Notes: generated by a model from the letters alone, not told the origin. Shown: positions 9,055-18,157, numbered from the stretch's first letter. The stretch: DNA of 64,000 nt from Sphingobacteriales bacterium (GCA_025353765.1 JANXOD010000035.1:183124-247123); one strand, 5' to 3'. Program-made: numbers and translations.

Positions 9055-9852
9055 TTAATTAATCTTCATTAGTACACAGATCTTTTGCAAGCTATTATAC
9101 TGTAGCACACAGCGGTAAACCCCCGGTTTGGTTTCCCTTCCTCTGTCATCCCTTCCATCCCAAACCACGGATTGCTTTTCTTCACTGCTATTTCCTTCCA
9201 GAACTCTTACAACCTGGCCATTGATATCCAGGATTCTAATACTTGCGTGTCCCCCACGAGGAATACGATAACCGATGGTTACTTCTTTGGTAAAGGGATT
9301 AGGAGAAGCAGGCTCAACGGTAAAACCTTTGAGCAGTTCTTCCATATCTGCGGTGGTTTCTTCTCCAACGGTGATTCGTCCGATAGGCTGGCCGGAGAGG
9401 CTTAAAGGACTGCTCTGTCCGGAAGCCCCTTTGAGTTTAAAGCAGATGGCAAACAGAATGCTGCCATCGGGCAGAGCCTGCACTTTCCTGGAAGGATCCT
9501 TCCAGGAAAAGTGTAGTGTGCCGGTCTTGACCTGACTGATGTCAAAGTCAGATTCAGCCAAGCCCCTCAATCCAAAGCGTTCCACGTTTATAAAGGAGAT
9601 TACAGTGGGATCCCACTGAATAGAAAATTCACTGCTGCTGCCTTCAAAACGTTTGGCTTTAATGGGGATGCTTACTTGAGCATTTTGAGCAGAACCCACC
9701 ACTGCACTATAGATTTCCACGGGTTGTTTAAGCCGCCCCGAGGTAGGTTCTTTTGCATCTTGTGCCTGCAGGGATGAGGTGGCCAAGGCAACCAAACCCA
9801 GCATGCAGGCAATGACGCTATTTTTTATCTTATTTTTTATTTTGTTTTTCAT
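9055..9852 (-). CDS. Secreted cohesin-like protein with T9SS type A sorting domain
   Basis: 265 residues from the ATG at 9852, where a Lys-rich n-region and hydrophobic stretch form a signal peptide (ending S-L-Q-A-Q); the frame is open further upstream but lacks that logic. Residues ~45-165 look like a cohesin-type beta sandwich (A-Q-V-S-I-P-I-K-A, then F-S-I-Q-W-D-P-T-V-I-S-F). Residues ~180-265 are a T9SS type A/FlgD-like sorting domain (P-A-S-P-N-P-F, V-V-W-D-G-R-D-D-R-G, K-P-G-V-Y). It follows the tandem M4 protein by 74 nt on the same strand and shares its raised GC content, so the two probably form one transcription unit and may act together at the cell surface. Confidence 0.8.
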   Translation of the reverse strand: MKNKIKNKIKNSVIACMLGLVALATSSLQAQDAKEPTSGRLKQPVEIYSAVVGSAQNAQVSIPIKAKRFEGSSSEFSIQWDPTVISFINVERFGLRGLAESDFDISQVKTGTLHFSWKDPSRKVQALPDGSILFAICFKLKGASGQSSPLSLSGQPIGRITVGEETTADMEELLKGFTVEPASPNPFTKEVTIGYRIPRGGHASIRILDINGQVVRVLEGNSSEEKQSVVWDGRDDRGRETKPGVYRCVLQYNSLQKICVLMKIN

Positions 9853-12800
9853 GATCTTGTTATTAATAAATTGTTTCCCATTATTGTAATTAACTACACC
9901 TGTAGTGACACCCCTTTTGATATTACTTATTGTATCGTAATTGGAAAATTCCATGTTCTGCCTTGGTGATAATCACTCGGATGGATATCCATGGGGAAGT
10001 TTGTGCCATTTGCTCCGATAGTAAAGGAACCACAGGTGTTTAAATTACAAGCAGGTGCAGGACCCGGATCCTGAAATACCTGTACCTGGAGAATATAATT
10101 ACCTTTTTTCACTTTCCCGGTACTGCCGCAATCTCCACCCCATGGGCCCATATCAAAGGTCTGGTTATTCCATAAAGCATCTTGTACTGCCTCCTTGAAA
10201 TCAAATGGCACGCCATCGGGGTTGGTGATCACAATATTTAAAGGTAATCCGCCGGCATTTCCAAAATCGAAGGTTAAGCCCAAGTCCACACATTCTTCCA
10301 CCGGATCCTTCTTTTTTTCCGGCTCGGCCGGGGTACGGAAATGGCGGATTTCTCCGGTGCCTTCCAATCCGCTACCCGGGCGGCCTAAAGGAATGAACTG
10401 TGCAAAATATTCGGTATCCCATAAGAGGTTACTCTGTTGATTCAAGGTATACAGATCGGTGGTGTTCAGCACCTGCATAAATCCATTCAGAGCTCCGTTG
10501 GCATCGGCCTGAAGTGTTATGGGCTGTCCGCCCGGAGTCACCAGATCGGTTATTTGTCCATTCTGATCTAAAGCAGTTCCCATCTTAAAGGTAAAACCGC
10601 CCGGAGCAAAATTACATCTCATCTGGTAGTAAACTTTCTGATTCTGGACATCTGCTGCGTCCAATACCGCATTATCATCCGCAGGAGACAGAATCAGGGC
10701 GGTTCCTGGCAGCACATCATAAGAAGATCTGGCTGGTTCACCTGGGAAATCCTGCAGTGGGTCTGTTTTCCAGGCCGTCACCTGCCATTCATAACCATCG
10801 GCACTGCTGGCCAAATCCTTTAAAGGAAGATTACTGGTGCCGCTATATACCCGGTCGAAGCCCATGATTCCATTACCCAGACTAACCAAAGCCGTCTTGT
10901 CTACCACCTCTATCATGGCCGGAGCATCCGGATTCAGCATCCCTTTATGGCCCAGGATGATTTTATAATAATCCGCACCGGGTACTTCCTCCCATGAAAA
11001 ATGAATCTGAGATTGTAAAGCCGCTACGGAAGGGAATTCTCTCAGTTTGGGTTTGGTGGATTTATAATCGTAGGTAAAGGAATGAACATCACTGGTGCTG
11101 CCCTCATTTAGCACGAGCACATCTTCACTGGTTAAGGGAGGACCTAAAGGAGTCACCCGCCAGAAATAGGTATTATTCTCATCAGGCGAAGGGCCCGGAT
11201 TAAATAGTTGTAAGGTACCTTCATAATCGGGGTCTGAACCCGGAACCAGTTTGCTGAAATCAGTCTCACTCTTAGAGAACTCTACCCGGTAGCCCTCTGC
11301 ATTTACCGCAGGCTGCCATTTGGTGAAAAAGATGGGCGCAATTTCTACATCGGTATTATAATGGAACAGATCAATCTTCTTATCATCTTCCGGGAAAATC
11401 AAACCGCTGGTCACCTCATCGGTCTTGAAATCCATGCGGTTGGCCAGGCTAAAGGTTTTTTCCCCGAACACATCTTCTGGGCCCATGGCTCGTACGGCCC
11501 AGCCGTAATCGGTTTGGGGTTTCAAGACCAGGTAATCCGGCTTGGTGGTCGGGTTAAACTGGGTAGCTCCCGGTTTGGGGTCATAAGCACGTTGAATAAA
11601 GGACTCTTTTTCATCCTTGTGAAAAATATCCAGGATATAATACTGAATCTCGGAGCCTGGTACATCAGCTTTGGTAGCCCAGTGGAAAGCGGGGCCCCAG
11701 GGGTAAGGCGTCTCGATCTGTGCCTTATCAATATCCCGGCCATCGGTTTTAAACGAACGCACGTCGGTTCCTAAAGATAATTGGGTTTTTAACAGGGCAC
11801 AATCGGTAACTGTTTGGCCAAAATGACACATGTCAAACCCGACAGTGCGTACTCGCCAGTAATATTTGGTACCTGTTTGCAGGTTCAGGTTCAGGGAGGG
11901 AACCAGCAATGTGCGTACGCCGTTATTATCTACTTGGGTATCCTTGTCCCGGGTTAGATCTTTAATCGTATGAATTGGAATAACTCCTTTAAAGTCTTTA
12001 TCGGTAGAAATATCCACTTCCCATGCATTCTCAAAATCCGAATAAAGGATTTCTTTTTTCAAACCTGTTGGGCCATTTAGTGGCCATGGGTTAATTTCTA
12101 CTTCCTCATCTTTAGGGTTGGATGCCAGGAGCTCTTCAGGCGAAGGGCCCACACCAATGGCATAAAAAGCCTCCTGAACGGCATGTAATTCCGGTGGAGT
12201 GGTGGTGGCAGCTTCCGCCGCTTTACGCAGGCTCAAAAAATCGGTTACTTCGCCGGGTGCCGAATTCATCACGGCAGCCCAGAGTATCTCTTCAGCCTCA
12301 TAGGTGCCAATACCCAGAACGGAGTACAGCGGCTTAGAAGGATTATTATCTAAATGGCTTGTTCTACCTTCTGCTAGAATATTAAACCAGAAATTTAGTA
12401 GGCTGCCGTTATCTCCATCATTATAATACTCACCTTGGTAATAGGTGGGTTGTTTTTTGGACTTCGGATCTGAAAAGCTGCGTAAATAATCGGTTCCTTT
12501 AAACAAGTCTTCGCCGATCGTCCATACGGTGGGTTTACCTTGGGCCAGAAGCTCCTTGTTTTTAACTGTAAGGCCAATGATATCTCCGAAGCCTTTACAG
12601 ATGGCATCTGCTTCACCCGCCGGATCGGGTTTTAATTGGAGATAAGCGGCCGCATAGCCGATATTGGAACCCACCAGGTCCATGCTTACGGCCGGACGGG
12701 GGTTACCAGGATCTCCGTCATAATCATAATAGAAGGCCAGATCATCCGGACTAAAGCCGGAGACTTTTGTATCCTGGCTAAGGTAGGACTGGATGGGTGT

Positions 12801-12980
12801 CGCTCCTGTTCCGTCTATGCCGATAAAGTTATGGATACTATACAGGTGCTCGGCCGCTTTTTGGCTCGCCCAGTGGACTGAGACTGCTGATTGGGAACGG
12901 TCCTTATCATCTAATAGGTCATATATCTTATCTACATCATTATCTGCATCGTACGCCTCATCTATGCTCCCATCAGTATT
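9055..12980. other. Block of raised GC content
   Basis: Hand counts of sampled 60-base lines give 58% GC at 9361, 67% at 10321, 52% at 11701 and 57% at 12601, against 40% at 13081 and 13321 and 38% at 13801, in a window that elsewhere looks like 35-40%. The change falls inside the tandem M4 gene, near 12,950-13,080. This suggests that the cohesin-like gene and the C-terminal two thirds of the big protein have a different origin or selection from the N-terminal M4 domain. The edges are approximate. Confidence 0.65.
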
Positions 12981-14483
12981 GATATACTCCGTTTCAAAGG
13001 CCGGCATAGTGGGTGTCGCACAGGTCCTTAAAGTAGGAACCGTATAGGTTTTATCGGGTAGACCCAATATGCTTTGATCTTCTGTTCCTATTGAAAGGGA
13101 GCCATTAAATGTTACCTTACTATTGTACCGGCTGTATCCTTGTAAGGCCAGTGGGGCACTGGGACATGGAGCTGGAGTAATGGTACCTGCAAAATTAGTT
13201 TTCCCAAGACCCACAGCAAACCAGGCATCTTTTATTGAAACAACTGCAGGCGATGCGTAACCAAAATATTTAAATGAATGACTTATACTTGCACGAGCAA
13301 GGGTGGGTAAATCTTCTATCAGTTGTGATGTACTCGAGTTGCCACAGGTATGAAAAAGAAATTGCGAAGCCATTTCCATTGCGATATACGGATTTGTAGT
13401 TAATGGTTTAACATTATACTTATACCCGGTTATCGGTAAACCCGGATCAGTGATAGTTCCCTGTTCACCTACACATAGCATATGAAGCCATTGCAATAAG
13501 ATGGTAGAATTTTTATAAGGGTTAAATAATGGGTCGCCATATGGATGATAATTAAGCCCTTTATAGACTGTTGGAAATCCATTATTTTTTAGATCGTCCG
13601 CAGGAATAGCCTCTATCTCATCGAATGCCGACCATGATAGAGGCTGGAGCTGTTTGTGCAGATAATAATTTTTTGCTGTTAAGCCCAGTACATTACAAAT
13701 GCCTTCCTCTGCCTCAAGCTTCTCTTTAGATTGTATATGATTATAGTATTTTGAGTTAAAAAGCATCCCGTGGCACATCTCATGTCCGATTACATCTAAT
13801 GTAATACCAGGTAGACCATTTGGATCCACTCCGAAAGTAAACATATTTGTATTTGGGTCAAACGAAGCTATAGTTTTAGGACCAAGGCTGGTGCTAAGCT
13901 TTGCACTAACAGGAAGCTTTCCATCTACATCCAGACCCTTACATTGATATAAAGGCTCATTCAGTGCCAGGATATATTGTATTCCCCAAAAAAGGTTTGC
14001 CGCCATTTCGCTGGTATAGGCGGTATTAGTATACACGGGCTTAGTAGGATTGGTAGTTGTTGATTGCAGAAAAGTGTTGGTTATCAATGGAATAGGCAAA
14101 TCTGGTTGAGGGATCGGGCCAATCTCATCTGTAAATGCATTTACTCCAAATGGCGATGTAGGATCCTCAGCTGTTACCAATACTGGTGTAGTTGGATCAA
14201 TAATAGGAAGACCTCCTCTATAAAGCACAAGAGCATATACTTTAGGTACGCCAGGGGGATAGAATGGGTATACATCATATTGATAGGCCTCAAAAGTTTG
14301 CGGGCCATAATGATAAGTGTCTGCTCTAACATTAATAAGATGAGGATTATACATCGTGCCAAAGTTGCTGAAGTTTATTATTTGGCCATATACCCTGATA
14401 TTGGGTAGTAAAAAGGTAAATGCCAAAAGAAAGGCAAGGACCAGCTTTCTATTTAAAGCAAGCAGTGTAAAATAATTTTTCAT
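9927..14483 (-). CDS. Large secreted protein with tandem M4 (thermolysin-like) domains, the second inactive, plus FN3-like repeats
   Basis: 1518 residues from the ATG at 14483, which starts a signal peptide (M-K-N-Y-F ... V-Y-G-Q). The first M4-like domain has H234-E-M-C-H238 after D-V-I-G, a downstream E-E-G-I-C-N helix for the third zinc ligand, and the family C-terminal lobe ending D-A-W-F-A-V-G-L-G. A second copy (~515-815) has the M4 lead-in V-H-W-A-S-Q-K and F-Y-Y-D-Y-D-G-D, but the zinc helix reads V-G-S606-N-I-G-Y610, so both His and the Glu are lost; its C lobe ends E-A-F-Y-A-I-G-V-G. Residues ~830-1440 hold several FN3/Ig-like units with the repeated Y-x-W-R-V/W-x-V-R-x-x-G motif. 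I see no sorting domain at its end, unlike the adjacent partner. GC content changes within the gene. Confidence 0.8.
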   Translation of the reverse strand: MKNYFTLLALNRKLVLAFLLAFTFLLPNIRVYGQIINFSNFGTMYNPHLINVRADTYHYGPQTFEAYQYDVYPFYPPGVPKVYALVLYRGGLPIIDPTTPVLVTAEDPTSPFGVNAFTDEIGPIPQPDLPIPLITNTFLQSTTTNPTKPVYTNTAYTSEMAANLFWGIQYILALNEPLYQCKGLDVDGKLPVSAKLSTSLGPKTIASFDPNTNMFTFGVDPNGLPGITLDVIGHEMCHGMLFNSKYYNHIQSKEKLEAEEGICNVLGLTAKNYYLHKQLQPLSWSAFDEIEAIPADDLKNNGFPTVYKGLNYHPYGDPLFNPYKNSTILLQWLHMLCVGEQGTITDPGLPITGYKYNVKPLTTNPYIAMEMASQFLFHTCGNSSTSQLIEDLPTLARASISHSFKYFGYASPAVVSIKDAWFAVGLGKTNFAGTITPAPCPSAPLALQGYSRYNSKVTFNGSLSIGTEDQSILGLPDKTYTVPTLRTCATPTMPAFETEYINTDGSIDEAYDADNDVDKIYDLLDDKDRSQSAVSVHWASQKAAEHLYSIHNFIGIDGTGATPIQSYLSQDTKVSGFSPDDLAFYYDYDGDPGNPRPAVSMDLVGSNIGYAAAYLQLKPDPAGEADAICKGFGDIIGLTVKNKELLAQGKPTVWTIGEDLFKGTDYLRSFSDPKSKKQPTYYQGEYYNDGDNGSLLNFWFNILAEGRTSHLDNNPSKPLYSVLGIGTYEAEEILWAAVMNSAPGEVTDFLSLRKAAEAATTTPPELHAVQEAFYAIGVGPSPEELLASNPKDEEVEINPWPLNGPTGLKKEILYSDFENAWEVDISTDKDFKGVIPIHTIKDLTRDKDTQVDNNGVRTLLVPSLNLNLQTGTKYYWRVRTVGFDMCHFGQTVTDCALLKTQLSLGTDVRSFKTDGRDIDKAQIETPYPWGPAFHWATKADVPGSEIQYYILDIFHKDEKESFIQRAYDPKPGATQFNPTTKPDYLVLKPQTDYGWAVRAMGPEDVFGEKTFSLANRMDFKTDEVTSGLIFPEDDKKIDLFHYNTDVEIAPIFFTKWQPAVNAEGYRVEFSKSETDFSKLVPGSDPDYEGTLQLFNPGPSPDENNTYFWRVTPLGPPLTSEDVLVLNEGSTSDVHSFTYDYKSTKPKLREFPSVAALQSQIHFSWEEVPGADYYKIILGHKGMLNPDAPAMIEVVDKTALVSLGNGIMGFDRVYSGTSNLPLKDLASSADGYEWQVTAWKTDPLQDFPGEPARSSYDVLPGTALILSPADDNAVLDAADVQNQKVYYQMRCNFAPGGFTFKMGTALDQNGQITDLVTPGGQPITLQADANGALNGFMQVLNTTDLYTLNQQSNLLWDTEYFAQFIPLGRPGSGLEGTGEIRHFRTPAEPEKKKDPVEECVDLGLTFDFGNAGGLPLNIVITNPDGVPFDFKEAVQDALWNNQTFDMGPWGGDCGSTGKVKKGNYILQVQVFQDPGPAPACNLNTCGSFTIGANGTNFPMDIHPSDYHQGRTWNFPITIQ

Positions 14484-14980
14484 AAGTAAATAGCTATTAT
14501 AGTTGTTAGTTATTTTTATATCAATAATTTGTGTTTTTAAGAAACTATATACAATATTAATATATTTTTTAATTAATTCGATTACGAAAAAGTGCTTAAA
14601 TTGTAACAAATTAGATATATATGAAAACGACATACATCATATATTGAAAAATTCATAAATTTTTATAGATATAATAGTTTTAAGAAAATAAATTGATTAA
14701 AAATATTTAATAATAAAAAAATAATGAAAGAGATATTAAGGAGGCCAGCGTAGAGAGAAGCTACTCTTATATGTAGATATTTTGGTATAGAAATTAAAAT
14801 ATGGCCTGGTATAGAGATAGAAAATTGTGAATTAGCTAAAGAACCAAGTATAGCCTGAGCTGTTGCTATTGATACAATGAGTTGTAAATATTGAATTAAT
14901 CATAATCTATGCAAACATGTAAAAAAACAGATAGTCACAGTAGTAAAGATTATTTTAAGTCTAATTGGGTTATCGGTAAA
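14484..14980. other. AT-rich intergenic region without recognised genes
   Basis: About 500 bases upstream of the tandem M4 gene. Very AT-rich (long A/T runs near 14,640-14,725). I found no ORF with a plausible start and length, no tRNA-like cloverleaf and no clear TAnnTTTG box for the leftward gene. It probably contains the promoter of the M4 unit, but I cannot place it. Confidence 0.6.
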
Positions 14981-15014
14981 CAAGAAAGGCTGCCTTATTT
15001 GGCAGCCTTTCTTG
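14981..15014. terminator. Perfect hairpin terminator
   Basis: A 14-nt arm CAAGAAAGGCTGCC at 14981 and its exact reverse complement ending at 15014, with a six-base loop. It lies two nucleotides past the stop of the leftward envelope operon (YtxH/holin-like/hypothetical) and is its likely terminator. The following T-run is weak on the minus strand. Confidence 0.8.
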
Positions 15015-15015
15015 T

Positions 15016-15471
15016 TTAATAAGTTTCACTATCGGGTGGTATACCATAGTCTGCTGTTACCTTCTTGTGTTTTTTAGGTTTAGCGGTTTTAATCCATTCG
15101 GAAGCTTTATCAATCCAATTGGCAATTACATCTTTATTTACTGAAGTTGCAGCTTTTTGGGATACTAATGCTACTAATGATTTTAAGATAAAACCTGATC
15201 TGGGAAAGATGAACTTATTTAGAAATACAGGTAAACCAATGCGGAAAGTACTTGTAATCCAATCCTGTTCTCCTTTAATGTGATCTCCTTTTTCGGAGAA
15301 AGGTTCGCCAAATAAAGAGCTGATTTTATGTAAAATCATAGAAGGAAAACGGAATATATCTGTAATCTTTTTTATTTCTGATTCCAAGATAGTCTCCTGC
15401 TCGAAACGCTGCAGTTTTAAACGAAGTATTTCTGAACGTAAGTCATCTATATTTTCAATTTTAGTTTTCAT
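15016..15471 (-). CDS. Hypothetical protein, third gene of the YtxH/holin-like cluster
   Basis: 151 residues. The N-terminal ~35 residues are charged and helical (possible coiled coil, L-R-S-E-I-L-R-L-K-L). The central part has I-F-R-F-P-S-M-I-L-H-K and two amphipathic or weakly hydrophobic segments (G-L-P-V-F-L-N-K-F-I-F, I-L-K-S-L-V-A-L-V-S), and the C terminus is Lys-rich. No known family recognised. Its start overlaps the holin-like stop by 11 nt, so it is translationally coupled and probably acts with that membrane protein. Confidence 0.7.
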   Translation of the reverse strand: MKTKIENIDDLRSEILRLKLQRFEQETILESEIKKITDIFRFPSMILHKISSLFGEPFSEKGDHIKGEQDWITSTFRIGLPVFLNKFIFPRSGFILKSLVALVSQKAATSVNKDVIANWIDKASEWIKTAKPKKHKKVTADYGIPPDSETY

Positions 15472-15829
15472 ATATATCTTCGTTTCGTTCTTTAAAAACT
15501 TTTTTAATCACAGCATTAGCAATTGGTTTCTCCAGATATTTATTTTTTGTAAATGCTACAATCAAAGCAATTAATAAATAAAATCCTGCCACAATAAAAA
15601 AACCAGAATAAGTATTTCCCATTTTTTCAGATATCATAAATCCGCAGGCAAAACTTCCAATAATTAATGCAAATAAACAGCAAATGCCAAATACAATATT
15701 AGTTACCAGGTTAGCGAACAATTCGGATGCTTTATCAGCAGCCGTAAGCATGATTAATTCTTTTTGAACCTGGGCGTATTCCTTAATTCTGTCTATAAGA
15801 CCTGGTTCATCTTTTTCTTGTTCTTTCAT
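15461..15829 (-). CDS. Holin-X-like (phage holin family) inner-membrane protein
   Basis: 122 residues. A cytoplasmic helix (K-E-Y-A-Q-V-Q-K-E-L-I-M-L-T-A-A-D-K-A-S-E) precedes two transmembrane helices (residues ~42-65 and ~75-95) and a basic tail. This matches the Actinobacterial Holin-X superfamily III family, which despite its name is a chromosomal envelope protein in many bacteria. Position between YtxH and a coupled small gene supports an envelope stress role rather than a phage origin; no phage genes are nearby. Confidence 0.78.
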   Translation of the reverse strand: MKEQEKDEPGLIDRIKEYAQVQKELIMLTAADKASELFANLVTNIVFGICCLFALIIGSFACGFMISEKMGNTYSGFFIVAGFYLLIALIVAFTKNKYLEKPIANAVIKKVFKERNEDIYEN

Positions 15830-15863
15830 TACAAATTTTTAGAGATGCAAAATAGGCAAGTCA

Positions 15864-16181
15864 TTAAGATTGATTAGAACTGGTTTCAGTTTTATTTGAA
15901 GCCTTATAAGACTGAGCTTTCGTATCGGCTATATTTAAATATTCATCTCCAACTTCCTGAAGTTTAGATTTAATGTTGCTAACTACTTTGTTTTTAAAGT
16001 CAGACAGATTTTCAATCTCATCTGCAGCACGATCTTTAATGCTGTCGCCTAAGTTTTTTAATGAATCATTCAACCGGTCGCGGGTTTCTGATCCTTTTTC
16101 TGGTGCGAATAAAATTCCAATTGCAGCTCCGGCAGCTAATCCGGCTAATAATGCTGCTAATACTTTTGAATTGTCGTTCAT
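15864..16181 (-). CDS. YtxH domain-containing protein
   Basis: 105 residues. The N-terminal helix A-A-L-L-A-G-L-A-A-G-A-A-I-G-I-L-F-A-P (residues ~8-27) followed by E-K-G-S-E-T-R is the YtxH/GvpP signature. The rest is a long charged helix (residues 33-95), likely coiled coil. Such proteins are small stress-associated membrane proteins. It leads the three-gene leftward cluster, with 34 nt before the holin-like gene. Confidence 0.85.
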   Translation of the reverse strand: MNDNSKVLAALLAGLAAGAAIGILFAPEKGSETRDRLNDSLKNLGDSIKDRAADEIENLSDFKNKVVSNIKSKLQEVGDEYLNIADTKAQSYKASNKTETSSNQS

Positions 16182-16250
16182 GATGTTTTTATTTAAAGGT
16201 TTGAAAATTAGTTTTAGTTAATACAATTTAAATATTGAAGTGTTTTCTAC

Positions 16251-17294
16251 TTATTCTTCTTCTACAGACTTTATTCTATCAAGTCGCTCGGAAGCCAGCT
16301 TGGTAGTTTCATAAATCCGGATAGTAAGTATAAAATAAGATAGTAGTAAAGGACCAAAAACCAGGCCTAAAATTCCAAACATCGGAATTCCAATAATAAC
16401 TCCTATAACTGTTATAATGGGATGGATATCTGCCACACGTTTCGCAATCGTAAACCGGATCACATTATCTATGTTTACAATCAATATAAGTCCCCATAAT
16501 AATATTCCCCATCCTGCGGTAGTATGCCCATTCGCCAGCTCTATTAATGCAGCCGGGACAAAAACCAGGGGTGTTCCAACAACAGGTAAAAAAGATCCAA
16601 AGGTGGAGATTACTCCCCAAAATATAGCGTCATGTATACCAAAAATAAAGAAGCCTATACTTACCAAAGAACCCTGCACAATAGCAATAAAACCCTGGCC
16701 TATAACATTAGAATACGTTGTGTTTTTTAATGCATTCGCAAATTTTAATGCATTATGTTCACGAAAAGGAGCATATTTCAATAATGCCTGTTCAAATTCT
16801 TCTCGTTGCGTAAACATGAAATAGAGTAAAAAATACATAACTATCAGCCCTAAAAAGATATCGGCAGCACCGCCCAATATGGAAGGAAATAAATCACTTA
16901 CCAAGGTGCCGGCTTTAGCTATACCCTTATCTACAAGATCCGGCTGGTTTAGTTTTGATCCTGCAAATTCATCTAATTTTTGCACAAACATTTTAATCCG
17001 CATGGGGTCTTGTTGAAACTCGGTTATTTTATTAATAACCATTAAACTGAGGGTTAAAAATGGGAGAACAATAATTACCAGAGAAAAAATAATTATTGAT
17101 AATGCAGACAGCCACTTTTTTATATGCCAGTTTTCTGTTAAAAAAATATACACTGGCCTAAAAATAGTATACAATACAATGGTGCTTAATAACGCACCTG
17201 CAATGGTGCGTAAGGAGTAAAGGATAAAGCATGCAAGCACTATCAGAATAGCTAGTACAATGACATTACGTTGCTTATAGCTATATATGGACAT
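16251..17294 (-). CDS. AI-2E family transporter
   Basis: 347 residues. Pattern of the PF01594 family: two N-terminal helices, a long extracytoplasmic/cytoplasmic middle region with amphipathic helices (residues ~75-150), then a cluster of C-terminal helices carrying I-F-W-G-V-I-S-T-F-G-S-F-L-P-V-V-G-T-P-L-V and the family end P-M-F-G-I-L-G-L-V-F-G-P-L-L. Members export small molecules or act as Na+/H+ antiporters; the autoinducer-2 role holds only for a few. Same direction as, and 69 nt upstream of, the YtxH gene. Confidence 0.88.
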   Translation of the reverse strand: MSIYSYKQRNVIVLAILIVLACFILYSLRTIAGALLSTIVLYTIFRPVYIFLTENWHIKKWLSALSIIIFSLVIIVLPFLTLSLMVINKITEFQQDPMRIKMFVQKLDEFAGSKLNQPDLVDKGIAKAGTLVSDLFPSILGGAADIFLGLIVMYFLLYFMFTQREEFEQALLKYAPFREHNALKFANALKNTTYSNVIGQGFIAIVQGSLVSIGFFIFGIHDAIFWGVISTFGSFLPVVGTPLVFVPAALIELANGHTTAGWGILLWGLILIVNIDNVIRFTIAKRVADIHPIITVIGVIIGIPMFGILGLVFGPLLLSYFILTIRIYETTKLASERLDRIKSVEEE

Positions 17295-17380
17295 GTTTTG
17301 TATATATTATAATGTGATATAAAGTTAAAGGTTTCATGGAAGATACTATTTCTATATTTCTTTAGAAGGCGGTTTATTAA

Positions 17381-18157
17381 TTATTTACCTTTAAAAGCAG
17401 GATTTCGTTTTTCTGCAAAAGCGGCTACTCCTTCTTTAAAATCTTCATTTCCAAAACACTTTCCAAATTCACTGATCTCTGTTTCAAAACCATCGTTTGT
17501 GAATGCTGCATTTACAGCTCTTATTGCACTTGCCAGCGCACAAGGAGAACGGCTTATGATCTTTTGCAATAATTCTTCTGCCTTTAAAAGCAATTGGTCC
17601 TGAGGAACCACATGGTTTACTAATCCAATTCGATAGGCCTCACTGGCAGTAATCATATCCGCACTTAAAATCATTTCCAGGGCTTTTCCTTTACCTACCA
17701 ATTGAGGTAGGCGTTGAGTACCACCATATCCGGGAATTAAACCTAAGCTAACTTCAGGCAAACCCAATTTAGCATTTTCAGAAGCAATGCGAATATGACA
17801 GGCCATGGCTAATTCCAGTCCGCCGCCTAAAGCAAAACCATTAACTGCTGCAATTACAGGTTTATCACTGTTTTGTATCACATCAAAAACTTTAGTTTGA
17901 CCTTCGCGGGCCAGGTTTCTACCCTCATCCACATTAAAACTCGAAAATTCAGAAATATCTGCACCTGCAACAAAAGCTTTTTGACCTGTACCGGTAATGA
18001 TAATACCCTTCACCACATGATCTTTAAATGAATCTGTTAATGCAAAATGAAGATCTGCCAAAGTGTCTTTATTCAAGGCATTTAGCTTGCTTTCACGATT
18101 GATCGTGATATATAGAATATTGTTTTTGGTCTCAAGAAGAAGATTTTTATAGATCAT
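17381..18157 (-). CDS. Enoyl-CoA hydratase (crotonase family)
   Basis: 258 residues, the usual crotonase length. The oxyanion-hole segments are A-G-A-D-I-S-E-F and G-F-A-L-G-G-G-L-E-L-A-M-A-C, and L-P-E-V-S-L-G-L-I-P-G-Y-G-G-T-Q-R-L carries the second acidic residue. Both catalytic Glu of true hydratases are present, so hydration of 2-enoyl-CoA in beta-oxidation is likely. It follows the B12-binding gene by 49 nt on the same strand, hinting at an acyl-CoA/propionate-linked unit. Confidence 0.88.
   Translation of the reverse strand: MIYKNLLLETKNNILYITINRESKLNALNKDTLADLHFALTDSFKDHVVKGIIITGTGQKAFVAGADISEFSSFNVDEGRNLAREGQTKVFDVIQNSDKPVIAAVNGFALGGGLELAMACHIRIASENAKLGLPEVSLGLIPGYGGTQRLPQLVGKGKALEMILSADMITASEAYRIGLVNHVVPQDQLLLKAEELLQKIISRSPCALASAIRAVNAAFTNDGFETEISEFGKCFGNEDFKEGVAAFAEKRNPAFKGK

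Noticed and set aside
12122..13047. Plus-strand frames inside the tandem M4 gene
   Set aside because: They are opposite-strand shadows in the GC-richer part of a clear 1518-residue coding region, with no motif of their own.
14643..14980. Possible small RNA or gene in the long gap upstream of the tandem M4 gene
   Set aside because: Apart from a Shine-Dalgarno-like AAGGAGG near 14,738 there is no ORF longer than a few codons and no stable hairpin before the terminator at 14981.
15461..15829. Holin-like protein as a prophage marker
   Set aside because: No lysin, portal, terminase or integrase genes are near; this family is a normal chromosomal envelope protein.
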